From: Verrucomicrobiales bacterium
GTDB lineage: Bacteria; Verrucomicrobiota; Verrucomicrobiia; Verrucomicrobiales; DEV007
DNA length: 49,185 bases
Direction: 5' to 3'
Assembly (NCBI GenBank): GCA_002726915.1
Contig: PBSY01000005.1
Location: 57,793-106,977, forward strand
Part shown: in pieces, positions 8,830-16,990 of the stretch
Position numbering within the stretch: the first letter of the stretch is position 1
Layout: each line of letters starts with the position of its first letter
Position numbers and translations under genes: made by a program
Notes under the pieces: model-generated
What the model was told of the DNA's origin: nothing
Seen by the model: the letters and a program-made list of their open reading frames with translations, nothing else
Database searches by the model: none

Positions 8830-9629
8830 TGCTCTCAAAGGTATTCGCCACCATCGCCGTTGTCATTACCGGCGGACTTCTTCTCTACGGGGTTTATGAC
8901 TTCCCCTCGTTCGGTGATCCCAATTCACCTCCCAACGCAGGCGTCGAAGGGGGCGGGGAAAGCGTCTCACAGTATTTTATTACCAATACCTACAAAGACA
9001 CTAAAGTCCCCAACATGGTGACAGCAGTGCTGGCCGACTACCGGGGCTACGACACTATGTTCGAAACTGTGGTTGTCTTTGCTGCCGGCGTCGCCATTTT
9101 CTGCATCATGCGGGTGGTTGGCAACGCTAACGACCCTAGAAAAAAAGAGGAAGAAGAGAGCGTGCACTCCTTCACCTACGGCGACCATAATCGCATCATT
9201 ATTGGCACCACCTGCCGCGTCATAATTCCCGTTATTCAACTGTTCGGTCTCTACGTGATTGCCCATGGGCACTACAGCCCCGGGGGGGGCTTCCAGGGCG
9301 GCGTTCTTCTGGGCTCAAGTTTCATTCTTCTGGCTCTATCAAGTGATCTCAACTCTGCTCTCAAGCGATTCAGCGAGTACAACTACTTTAAGCTCGCAGC
9401 GGTCGGTATCCTCATCTATGCCGGATTTGGTCTGGCCTCCCAGTTTCTTGGTGAGAACTTCCTCGACTATGGCGTTCTTCAGCCGCTGCTTTTCACGGAC
9501 GGGCCGGAGATGGCTCGCTCTCATTCGATGCTCGGGGTCGAGATTGGCGTCGCTTTTACGGTGATGGCGATCATGTTTTCGATCTACGCTAACCTCGCAA
9601 GCCACGGAACACTTAAGGACGGCCTCTAA
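8829..9629 (+). CDS. mrpB: MbhE-MrpB fusion subunit
   Basis: The 266-aa protein combines two modules. Residues 1-100 match MbhE: a helix, the periplasmic segment around ITNTYKDT with VTAVLADYRGYDTMFE, and a second helix. In canonical systems this part belongs to the end of MrpA. Residues about 115-260 are an MnhB/MrpB domain with RIIIGTTCRVIIPVIQLFGLY and the signature HGHYSPGGGFQGGVLLGSS. The fusion of these neighbouring modules fits their adjacency in Mbh and Mrp operons. It continues the antiporter membrane module, with a 15-bp gap to mrpC. Confidence 0.9.
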   Translation: MLSKVFATIAVVITGGLLLYGVYDFPSFGDPNSPPNAGVEGGGESVSQYFITNTYKDTKVPNMVTAVLADYRGYDTMFETVVVFAAGVAIFCIMRVVGNANDPRKKEEEESVHSFTYGDHNRIIIGTTCRVIIPVIQLFGLYVIAHGHYSPGGGFQGGVLLGSSFILLALSSDLNSALKRFSEYNYFKLAAVGILIYAGFGLASQFLGENFLDYGVLQPLLFTDGPEMARSHSMLGVEIGVAFTVMAIMFSIYANLASHGTLKDGL

Positions 9630-9644
9630 ACCTGTTAATCAAAG

Positions 9645-10178
9645 ATGTCAGAGTTCCTCGAACAAACTCTCCAACCCCATTTCAACTTTTGGATCTATGT
9701 GATCCTTATGATGATAGGGTTGTGGGCAATCATTGCGAAGAACAACCTGATTAAGAAGCTGATCGGCCTGTCCCTGTTCCAGACGGCGATTATTCTTTTC
9801 TACGTCTCCCTCGGGGTGAAAGAGGGCGCCACGATTCCAATCATCGAAAAGCCGCCCGCAGCAAAGCAGAGTGACACCTACGACAATGGTCCCAAGGAAG
9901 CGCGGAGCAACTACGCCCCAAAAGAAATTGCTTCGGATAATAAAAACGGAGGAATGCCATCTGAAGGAAAAAAGGCAGCGAAAAAAGTCTACCCGAGAGT
10001 TGATCCTAACATGATTGCCAACCCGTTGCCTCACGTTCTCATGCTGACTGCTATTGTTGTCGGAGTCGCTACCCTCGGAGTGGCTCTAGCACTTGTACAG
10101 GTGATCTTCAGGGAATTTGGAACCCTTGAAGAAGATGAAGTCCTCAAGGTGATAAAAGAAGGAGGTAAGGATGAGTGA
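9645..10178 (+). CDS. mrpC: Mrp-type antiporter subunit C (NuoK-like) with a hydrophilic insertion
   Basis: The 177-aa protein is a NuoK homologue. Helices 1 and 2 (residues about 15-60) include NNLIKKLIGLSLFQTAIILF; helix 3 (about 130-155) begins after DPNMIANPLPHVLMLTAIVVG, which is the family signature. Between them lies an unusual charged segment, about residues 66-120, rich in Lys, Glu, Ser and Asn, where typical MrpC proteins of about 115 aa have only a short loop. No frameshift is apparent. The stop lies beyond the start of mrpD, an 8-bp overlap. Confidence 0.92.
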   Translation: MSEFLEQTLQPHFNFWIYVILMMIGLWAIIAKNNLIKKLIGLSLFQTAIILFYVSLGVKEGATIPIIEKPPAAKQSDTYDNGPKEARSNYAPKEIASDNKNGGMPSEGKKAAKKVYPRVDPNMIANPLPHVLMLTAIVVGVATLGVALALVQVIFREFGTLEEDEVLKVIKEGGKDE

Positions 10179-11706
10179 ACAACTCCCTGCCATCATCGTC
10201 CTCGCTCCGATGTTCGGTTCTCTGCTAATCGCCCTGGTCGGCATTAAAGAACACCGGGTTTGCCTCCCAATCGTCGTGGTTTCCATCCTCGCCTCGCTCG
10301 TTTCCACGATTGCTGTTGCTCAGCAGGTCTTCACCTCCGGCCCAATCGATTACTTCATGGGAGGCTGGGAAGAGCCTATCGGCATTGGAATTCACTTGCG
10401 AGTCGATGAGCTCAACGCATTGATCCTCGTCGTCATCGGAATCGTCGCCCTTTTGGTTGCCTTGTTCTCAGTTGGTCGGATGGACCGGGAGAGCGAGGGT
10501 AAGGCACCGCAGTTCTATATTCTTTACCTGCTACTCTGCACCGGCCTCTTTGGGATCACCATCACCGCAGACGCCTTCAATCTCTTTGTCCTTATCGAGG
10601 TCTCCTCGCTGACCAGTTACGGACTCGTAGCGATGGGAAGTAATCGCCGTGGCACCCATGCCGCATTCAACTATGTCATAATGGGGACTGTGGGCGCGTC
10701 CTTTTACCTTATCGGGGTGGGCTACCTCTATATGAAAACAGGCTCCCTCAACATGATTGATATCCGCAATGTTCTAAACAGCAACGCCGCGATCGCAGAA
10801 TCCAATGCTATCATCATTTCCTTCCTCTTCATCCTCGTCGGCATCTGGATTAAGATGGCGTTTTTCCCCTTAAACGGGTGGCTGCCCAACGCCTACAGCT
10901 ACTGCCCTTCAACCAGCGCGTGCATCCTTGCACCCCTCATGACCAAAGTATCAGTCTACGTCATGATCCGGGCCATGCTCACGATATTCGGTTTTGACTG
11001 GATCTTCAGTCACCCCTTCTGGAGCGACCTAGTCGTCTGGCTTGCCGTCATAGCCATTCTCGCAGGATCAATCTTCGCGCTCGCTCAGCGCGAGATCAAA
11101 AAAATGCTCTCTTATCTCATAGTCGCGGAAGTGGGCTACATGGTCGGCGGAACTTGGTTGGGGGACAGCGGAGGCTGGGGAGTTACCGGCGCAATCTACC
11201 ACATTCTTGCTGATGCCATGATGGCGCTCTGCCTCTTCATCGCTGCCGGTATCTTTGCCCGCAGCTTCAACGCGACCCACATCTCCGATCTCGAAGGCTT
11301 GTTCAAGAAATCCCCTTGGGTAGCGGCTGGCTTTGTGATTGGCGCCCTCGCAATGATAGGCGTTCCGCCGACCTGCGGGTTCTTCAGTAAATTTTATCTG
11401 ATTCGCGGCGGCATCGATGCTGGCCACTGGGAATACGTCGCGGCTTTGCTTATCTCAAGCCTCGTGAACGCTATTCTTTTCTTTCGTATATTTGAGATCG
11501 CTCACTTCGGTAACAAGCCATCGGAAGGTCATGACCATCATGCCGAAGAGGTCACACAGATAAAAGCGGCCTGGAGTTCCACCGCCCCACTGTTGCTCAG
11601 CGCTGCTGCCATTATTCTCCTTGGCCTATTTAACGGACAGATCATCGAACTGATTCGAGTCGCCGTTGAAGACATCCCGTCCCTCACAGCCAATTTGAAA
11701 TTGTAA
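10171..11706 (+). CDS. mrpD: Mrp-type antiporter subunit D (NuoL/M/N-like), copy 1
   Basis: This 511-aa polytopic protein of about 14 helices belongs to the proton-translocating NuoL/M/N-MrpA/D family. The key charged residues are present: Glu143 in helix 5 (FVLIEVSSLTSYG), Lys228 in helix 7 (IWIKMAFFPLNGWLP) and Lys259 (LMTKVSVYVMIR). The pattern LNGWLPNAYSYCPS and the later VPPTCGFFSKFYL identify the MrpD/MbhH branch. A His/Asp-rich loop (EGHDHHAEE) lies near the C-terminus. It overlaps mrpC by 8 bp, and the next antiporter subunit starts at the base after its stop codon. Confidence 0.93.
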   Translation: MSEQLPAIIVLAPMFGSLLIALVGIKEHRVCLPIVVVSILASLVSTIAVAQQVFTSGPIDYFMGGWEEPIGIGIHLRVDELNALILVVIGIVALLVALFSVGRMDRESEGKAPQFYILYLLLCTGLFGITITADAFNLFVLIEVSSLTSYGLVAMGSNRRGTHAAFNYVIMGTVGASFYLIGVGYLYMKTGSLNMIDIRNVLNSNAAIAESNAIIISFLFILVGIWIKMAFFPLNGWLPNAYSYCPSTSACILAPLMTKVSVYVMIRAMLTIFGFDWIFSHPFWSDLVVWLAVIAILAGSIFALAQREIKKMLSYLIVAEVGYMVGGTWLGDSGGWGVTGAIYHILADAMMALCLFIAAGIFARSFNATHISDLEGLFKKSPWVAAGFVIGALAMIGVPPTCGFFSKFYLIRGGIDAGHWEYVAALLISSLVNAILFFRIFEIAHFGNKPSEGHDHHAEEVTQIKAAWSSTAPLLLSAAAIILLGLFNGQIIELIRVAVEDIPSLTANLKL

Positions 11707-13200
11707 ATGGATAACACGGTCCACAGTCTGCTTCCCGTCTGGGCCTGCCTCGCTTCGCTGCTGGCCGTGCCGCTCATCGTGCTTTTTCGCAGAGAACTAT
11801 TCCTGCGTGAGCTTTCCACTTTTGTCGCCGCCTTCGCTAAGTTTGGGATCGTCCTCGCGATGCTACCCATCATTCTTTCAGGCAGCACGATCACCACAAC
11901 GCTTGTCGACGGTATCGCCGGCATCAATGTCCCCATTGTGTTCCGGGTCGATGCCCTCGGTATCACGTTCGCTCTGGTCGCTTCATCGCTCTGGATCGTG
12001 ACTTCGCTTTATGCAATCGGCTACATGCGGGGCCTCAAAGAGCATTCTCAGACGCGCTTTTTTGCCTTTTTTGCCTTGTCTCTATTTTCTACGCTCGGCG
12101 TCGCATTTGCTGGAAATCTGCTGACTCTTTACCTCTTCTACGAGATTCTCTCACTCTCGACTTGGCCGCTCGTCACACACCACCAGGACAAAGAAGCACG
12201 CTCTGGTGGCCGCACCTACCTAACTCATTTGCTAGGGACTTCCGTGGCTTTCGGTATTCCTGCCATCATCTTCACCTACCTCAAGAGCGGTGGTGACCTT
12301 TCCTTTGCCGGCTCAGCGATTCTCGCTGAGCAGGAGATGAGTTTCCTCCCCGCCGCGGTTCTGCTGCTCGCTTTCGTCTTCGGATTCTCCAAGGCGGGCC
12401 TGATGCCCTTCCACTCGTGGCTGCCAGGTGCAATGGTCGCACCCACTCCTGTCTCTGCCCTGCTTCATGCTGTCGCCGTGGTGAAAGTGGGCGTCTTCTG
12501 CGTTATCCGCGTTATCACCGGCGTCTTCGGTACGGGCGAAGACAGCATCCTGAGTAGGGTCGATGCAAATCTAGTACTTTGTTGGATTGCCGCTTTCACC
12601 GTGATCACTTCCTCGCTTATGGCGATGAGTCAGGACAGCCTTAAACGCCGCCTCGCATTCTCCACGATCGGTCAACTCTCCTACATTGTCCTCGGCGTGG
12701 CCCTACTCTCCGACCACGCCGTTCAGGGAAGTATTATGCATATCGCGATGCACGCTTTCGGCAAGATCACTCTCTTCTTTTGTGCTGGTGCTATCTTTGT
12801 GGCGACAGGCAAAAAATACATCAGTCAACTCGACGGCCTTGGTAAAACAATGCCTTTTACGATGGCAGCATTCGCTATCGGAGCGATGAGTGTAACCGGC
12901 CTACCGCCAACCGGCGGGCTCTTGAGTAAGTTCTACCTCATATGGGGCGCCGCTGATGCACAGCAATATGCCCTTCTTGCAGTTTACCTGATCAGCTCCG
13001 TACTCAACGGCGTCTACTTCTTCCCTGTCGTTTACCGAGCCTTTTTTAGATCAGCGGATGGTGGCACGCACGCCATCAGGATCAAAGAAGCGCCGTTGGC
13101 TTGCGTGCTTCCACTCTGTATCACCGCGGTCTCCTCGTTGCTTCTTTTCTTTTTCCCGGGCTTGCTGCTCGAACTGGCCAGCATGATGACTGCCGACTGA
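11707..13200 (+). CDS. Second antiporter-like subunit (MrpD/NuoM-like)
   Basis: This 497-aa polytopic membrane protein is another member of the NuoL/M/N family. The ionisable residues of an active channel are intact: Glu146 (LFYEILSLSTWPLV), Lys229 (FSKAGLMPFHSWLP) and Lys260 (VVKVGVFCVIR), with His254 between them. The C-terminal half has GLPPTGGLLSKFYL. It starts directly after the stop of copy 1 with no spacer, so it is strictly co-translated. It resembles the MrpD-type more than the MrpA N-terminal half, but I cannot separate the two without alignment. Its extra presence implies more ion-translocating units than in a standard Mrp complex. Confidence 0.88.
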   Translation: MDNTVHSLLPVWACLASLLAVPLIVLFRRELFLRELSTFVAAFAKFGIVLAMLPIILSGSTITTTLVDGIAGINVPIVFRVDALGITFALVASSLWIVTSLYAIGYMRGLKEHSQTRFFAFFALSLFSTLGVAFAGNLLTLYLFYEILSLSTWPLVTHHQDKEARSGGRTYLTHLLGTSVAFGIPAIIFTYLKSGGDLSFAGSAILAEQEMSFLPAAVLLLAFVFGFSKAGLMPFHSWLPGAMVAPTPVSALLHAVAVVKVGVFCVIRVITGVFGTGEDSILSRVDANLVLCWIAAFTVITSSLMAMSQDSLKRRLAFSTIGQLSYIVLGVALLSDHAVQGSIMHIAMHAFGKITLFFCAGAIFVATGKKYISQLDGLGKTMPFTMAAFAIGAMSVTGLPPTGGLLSKFYLIWGAADAQQYALLAVYLISSVLNGVYFFPVVYRAFFRSADGGTHAIRIKEAPLACVLPLCITAVSSLLLFFFPGLLLELASMMTAD

Positions 13201-13218
13201 CCAAACCAAAGCTCTTGC

Positions 13219-13449
13219 ATGGCTGACTCAACTTCCAATAAAGACCTCATCGAGGAGATCAAGCACAAGGCAGTGCCGGGATATCCCAGAGTTTTTGCCA
13301 TTGCTATCGTAGTCATGGGGCTCTACCTCGCCATCATCCTAATTTCCTCTCGAGGCAAGGTGAAATACGGAGACAGTCACACCGATAAACATGGTAAGCA
13401 CGTGATTACAGAAACCTCACATGACGCAGAAGAATCCAAATCCCACTGA
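13219..13449 (+). CDS. Small single-pass membrane protein of the Mrp operon
   Basis: The 76-aa product has one predicted transmembrane helix (about residues 24-43, FAIAIVVMGLYLAIILI) and a His/Lys/Asp-rich hydrophilic tail (SHTDKHGKHVITETSH). I do not recognise a family. Its placement between antiporter subunits, with an 18-bp gap upstream and a 29-bp overlap with the next gene, indicates an accessory subunit. The histidine-rich tail might bind metal, but nothing in the sequence proves that. Confidence 0.7.
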   Translation: MADSTSNKDLIEEIKHKAVPGYPRVFAIAIVVMGLYLAIILISSRGKVKYGDSHTDKHGKHVITETSHDAEESKSH

Positions 13450-13732
13450 TTCGACCGGTTGGTTTGATAGAACGGAAAACGTTCGGAAAGTCCTAACAGG
13501 GCTATTTATAGCGTGTACCCTGGTCGTTCTGATCGACGTGGTTTTCTGGATCACTGGGTTTGATAAGCATCCCTATTTGAAGTGGCAGCAGTGGCCGGGA
13601 TTTCAGGCAGTTTATGGTTTTGTTTCCTGTGCCGCGCTGGTCATGGCTTCCAATTATGTCCTTCGGCCTCTGGTAAAACGGAACCAGGATTTTTACGAAT
13701 CCGATTCTAAAGAGGGAGAAAATGATGCCTGA
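13421..13732 (+). CDS. Small membrane protein of the Mrp operon (two or three helices)
   Basis: This 103-aa protein has a soluble N-terminus, one clear helix (VLTGLFIACTLVVLIDVVFW), an aromatic segment (HPYLKWQQWPGFQAVYGF) and a second helix (FVSCAALVMASNYVLRPLV), then a charged tail. I cannot name the family. The start overlaps the previous gene by 29 bp in another frame and the end overlaps the next gene by 11 bp. The internal coupling on both sides argues that it is a true subunit of the antiporter complex or an assembly factor. Confidence 0.72.
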   Translation: MTQKNPNPTDSTGWFDRTENVRKVLTGLFIACTLVVLIDVVFWITGFDKHPYLKWQQWPGFQAVYGFVSCAALVMASNYVLRPLVKRNQDFYESDSKEGENDA

Positions 13733-15512
13733 TTCACTTCCGCCAGCTTCGATCTATTTTCTGGGTGCCATACTCATCCCTTTCTTTAGGGGTCAGGCAC
13801 GGCAAGTTTTTGCCCTGCTCGTTCCCTTAGTTGGTTTTGCTAATTACTTCACCATCGACAAAGGCATAGATTGGACTTTCGAACTGCTCGACTTCGAACT
13901 GATTTTGGGCCGGGCCGACGCCTGGAGCCTGATCTTCCTGAACATATTTACGATTCTTTCTTTTGTCGGCATTCTCTACATCGTTCGTGACAACAAGGCA
14001 CTCGACCTTTCTGCAGGCCTGCTTTATGCCGGCAGCGCCATGGGTGTAGTCATGGCGGGAGACCTCGTCTCGATGTTCTTTTTCTGGGAAATGCTGACCC
14101 TCGGGGCGGTCATGTGCATCGTCGCCCGCAACACTGAATCCTCGGGCAGGGCCGCCTATCGCTACCTGCTCGTCCACGTTCTCGGTGGCGTCTTGCTCCT
14201 CGCTGGACTGGCCATCCATATCGCCAGCGGAGGCAGCACTGCTTTCGATGAAATCGAACTAGCCGGCCCCGGTGCCTGGCTCATGTTCATCGGCTTTGGC
14301 ATCAACTGCGCGTGGCCGGTGATTGGTTCCTGGCTCACTGATACTTACCCGGAAGCATCCTACGGCGGCCTCATCTTCATGGCTACCTACACAACGAAAG
14401 CAGCCATCTACGTGCTCGCTCGTACTTTCCCGGGTGAAGAGGTTCTCCTCTGGATCGGTCTCATCATGGTGACCTTGCCGCTGCTTTACGCCGCCATCGA
14501 AAACGATCTCCGTCGCGTCCTCGCATACTGCCTCATTAACCAGGTGGGCTTCATGGTCGTCGGCATTGGTCTTGGCAAAGAGCTTTCCTTGAACGGCACT
14601 GCGGCGCACGCCTACTGCCACATTCTCTACAAGGCCCTGCTCTTCATGGCGGTCGGCTCTGTGCTCTACCGTACTGGAAAGTCCAAAGCCACCGAATTGG
14701 GGGGGCTCTACAAATCCATGCCGGTTACTGCTCTTTTCTGCTGTATTGGCGCCCTTTCAACCTCAGCGCCACTATTCTGTGGGTTCGTTAGTAAGTCTTT
14801 GATCATGAGTACCGCCGCCAAGGAAGGGGAATTTCTGATTTGGGCCGCCTTATTATTTGCTTCTGCTGGTGTCTTCCTACTGGCGGGGTTGAAGGTCTTG
14901 TTCTTTGCTTTCTTTTCGAAAGATTCCGGCACCCGCTGCGAGGAGGCTCCGCCGAATCAACTGCTCGCCATGGGAATTGTTGCTGTTCTCAGCCTTCTCG
15001 TAGGCAGCTTCCCCGACACCTTTCTTTACCCGATGCTACCTTTCGCGGAAGTAACTTACGAGCCCTACACCGTGGCCCACGTCACAGATCAGATCACCCT
15101 CCTGTTGTTCAGCGGGCTTGCGTTCACTCTCCTGATCCGCTCCGGATTTTACCCTGCTGTGATTCGCTCGACCAATCTCGATTTTGACGTGCTCTACCGT
15201 AAAACCAGTCCCAAGATTTACTCAGTTTGTGATAAAGCACTTAATAGATTCAACGAATCTGCCGGAAAATTCTTTATCGGCAAGGTCGCTAGAGGTGCTT
15301 CAAACTTCTTCAGCTCTGGTGTCTCGCGAATCGCCTGCCACATTATGACGCCCCTTTGGAAGCTGCAGGGACATGGGGAGCAACAGATTGAAGAAGAGCG
15401 TCATGTTCTTTTCAAGCGAGCCAAATACGGAGCGTTTCCAATTGGAGTTACGGCTCTTTTTTCCGTGGTATTACTGGGCCTGCTGGCGGTCGTATTCCTG
15501 CTACGAGATTAG
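13722..15512 (+). CDS. Third antiporter-like subunit with altered channel residue and C-terminal extension
   Basis: This 596-aa polytopic protein is a diverged NuoL/M/N family member. Glu123 of helix 5 (FFFWEMLTLGAV) and Lys226 (TTKAAIYVLAR) are kept. The helix-7 lysine is replaced: GFGINCAWPVIGSWL stands where copies 1 and 2 have the IWIKMAFFP- or FSKAGLMP-type motif, with Ile194 at the Lys position. After the core, residues about 490-575 form a mostly hydrophilic extension (from LDFDVLYRKTS) that ends in a last helix, similar in layout to longer NuoL/MrpA-type proteins. An AGGGAG ribosome site at 13712-13717 suits the ATG at 13722 or 13725. It ends the operon. Confidence 0.85.
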   Translation: MMPDSLPPASIYFLGAILIPFFRGQARQVFALLVPLVGFANYFTIDKGIDWTFELLDFELILGRADAWSLIFLNIFTILSFVGILYIVRDNKALDLSAGLLYAGSAMGVVMAGDLVSMFFFWEMLTLGAVMCIVARNTESSGRAAYRYLLVHVLGGVLLLAGLAIHIASGGSTAFDEIELAGPGAWLMFIGFGINCAWPVIGSWLTDTYPEASYGGLIFMATYTTKAAIYVLARTFPGEEVLLWIGLIMVTLPLLYAAIENDLRRVLAYCLINQVGFMVVGIGLGKELSLNGTAAHAYCHILYKALLFMAVGSVLYRTGKSKATELGGLYKSMPVTALFCCIGALSTSAPLFCGFVSKSLIMSTAAKEGEFLIWAALLFASAGVFLLAGLKVLFFAFFSKDSGTRCEEAPPNQLLAMGIVAVLSLLVGSFPDTFLYPMLPFAEVTYEPYTVAHVTDQITLLLFSGLAFTLLIRSGFYPAVIRSTNLDFDVLYRKTSPKIYSVCDKALNRFNESAGKFFIGKVARGASNFFSSGVSRIACHIMTPLWKLQGHGEQQIEEERHVLFKRAKYGAFPIGVTALFSVVLLGLLAVVFLLRD

Positions 15513-15637
15513 TCGTTAAATTCAGCCTCCATCTCAGCTTTGGAGTCAGCTACAGACCCTTCAGGGGTTGCTTTCTCTCCGAGCCCTCGCTTGTAGCCTC
15601 CTATCCGCTTCTGATTCACCTTGGCCTTCAGAGTCAC
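15509..15637 (-). CDS. Possible small basic protein (42 aa, GTG start)
   Basis: A short minus-strand frame overlaps the end of the antiporter operon by 4 bp. It encodes a charged 42-residue peptide beginning VTLKAKVNQKRIGGYKRG and ending EMEAEFND, with codon use like the surrounding genes. The start would be GTG and no clear ribosome site precedes it. The same frame is also open upstream of a TAA at 15641-15643. Without homologues this remains a weak candidate. The rest of the gap to 15746 shows nothing I can name. Confidence 0.22.
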   Translation of the reverse strand: MTLKAKVNQKRIGGYKRGLGEKATPEGSVADSKAEMEAEFND

Positions 15638-15746
15638 CCGTTAAGACTGTAGGATAGACACCACTTCTGAGAACCATCTAACCCTCGTAATCGCTTGCGT
15701 TACCCAATCCGTCATGGCTCCAATTGAAGACCCATGTTCCATCTAC

Positions 15747-16766
15747 TTACCATTCGAAACCGAACTTCAACCGGATTGTTTCTTCAAGCGTTGAAGTGCG
15801 ATCCAGCGTTATATCGTCGTAATCCAACTCCACCTCTGTGCTGATGTTTAGCCCCTCATAAATGGGGAACTTGAAGCCGGTCCAGGTGTGGAAGGTTTTC
15901 TGTTTGATATCGTCGGCTCGAACAAAAAAGAAGTGTCGGTGATAAAACTGCACGCGATCTTGAAGAATCTCACGACGATATTCTAGGCTCCAGCCCGTTG
16001 CCGCATACGACTCCGATGTCCCACTTGTATAACCTTCAGCCGTGTAGTAAACCCCAACCTCACTGACCAACTCAGTCTGTTCGTTGGCGATAAATTCATA
16101 CCCGAGTGCTGGTCCGATCGTCTGACGCAGATTCAGCCCTTCGTATTTCTGCTGCTTTACTGAATATGACAGCGACCCATAAACCTTGTCCGAAAAAAAG
16201 TGGTCATACTTCGGATCCAACATCCAATCCTGCTTGGTAGGAATCTGATTAAACGTCTCATACTCCAGCTGGCCCCTCACTCGAAAACGCTGGACTCCCC
16301 GTTCCCACCGCAGCGAGAAGTCCCCGTCTATCTCGCTATCGTCGTTGCTGCCCCCGTCCTCAAGTTTCAGGGCTAGATTAGCAGACCCGCTCCAGTTTTT
16401 TTTCTCTTCCTTTTCGACAGCGCCCGCCTCGGACTCAAGATCATGGCCCAATGGAATTTTATCGGCTGGGACGGTCATCGCTGAGGCTGTAGTTGAAACA
16501 GTCACCGCATGGTCAGTATTCCTCTCGACTCGACTCACATTCGCGGGAGAGATAGAAATTTCTCCGGCATATGCAGTTCGGATCTTCAGCTTGGAAGGCT
16601 CTTCCCCTACAATCTCACCAGTAATGCGGTCGCCGTTATTTAGAATAACCACGTCACCCGCGACTGAAGGAACTTGTCCTCCAACCAGAAGAAACACGAG
16701 AATAAATAACGCCTCAAAGGCTCGCTGCTCCAGCGTAAACAGTTTGGTCTTTTTCACTAAGTTCAT
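15747..16766 (-). CDS. DUF481 family outer-membrane beta-barrel protein
   Basis: The product (339 aa from the ATG at 16766) has a signal peptide ending around SVAG. Next comes the small N-terminal domain typical of this family, where VILNNGDRITGEIVGEEPS and LKIRTAYAGEISIS surround a beta-rich fold. After a linker come alternating amphipathic strands of a beta-barrel (SANLALKLEDGG, RVRGQLEYETFNQ, YGSLSYSVKQQKYEG) and a C-terminal strand ending in FGFEW with a terminal aromatic residue, as needed for outer-membrane insertion. The closest known relative is the salt-induced YdiY type; the function is unknown. The antiporter operon converges on it, and a link to salt response is only suggestive. 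Confidence 0.88.
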   Translation of the reverse strand: MNLVKKTKLFTLEQRAFEALFILVFLLVGGQVPSVAGDVVILNNGDRITGEIVGEEPSKLKIRTAYAGEISISPANVSRVERNTDHAVTVSTTASAMTVPADKIPLGHDLESEAGAVEKEEKKNWSGSANLALKLEDGGSNDDSEIDGDFSLRWERGVQRFRVRGQLEYETFNQIPTKQDWMLDPKYDHFFSDKVYGSLSYSVKQQKYEGLNLRQTIGPALGYEFIANEQTELVSEVGVYYTAEGYTSGTSESYAATGWSLEYRREILQDRVQFYHRHFFFVRADDIKQKTFHTWTGFKFPIYEGLNISTEVELDYDDITLDRTSTLEETIRLKFGFEW

Positions 16767-16990
16767 AGCTCCGGTGCTAGCACAAGAATGGGATTCAGTC
16801 GCTATATCCCAAGGAATCAATCACTACTCCACTTAGCGTAATTTCTCAATTTTCGTTCTGCCACGACAAAAGTTAACTCTCACGGGAAGATTGGTGCTAG
16901 CCCTTGGGGCACTCAGTGACGGTTTCAATACGAAAGCCGGGGAGCTTCTAATTTTTCATCGCTCCATCGCACTCTGTGCTACCATGTAAC

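Noticed and set aside
16767..16990. Possible FMN riboswitch upstream of riboflavin synthase.
   Set aside because: The conserved RFN-element segments are not seen, and the gene is not part of a rib operon.
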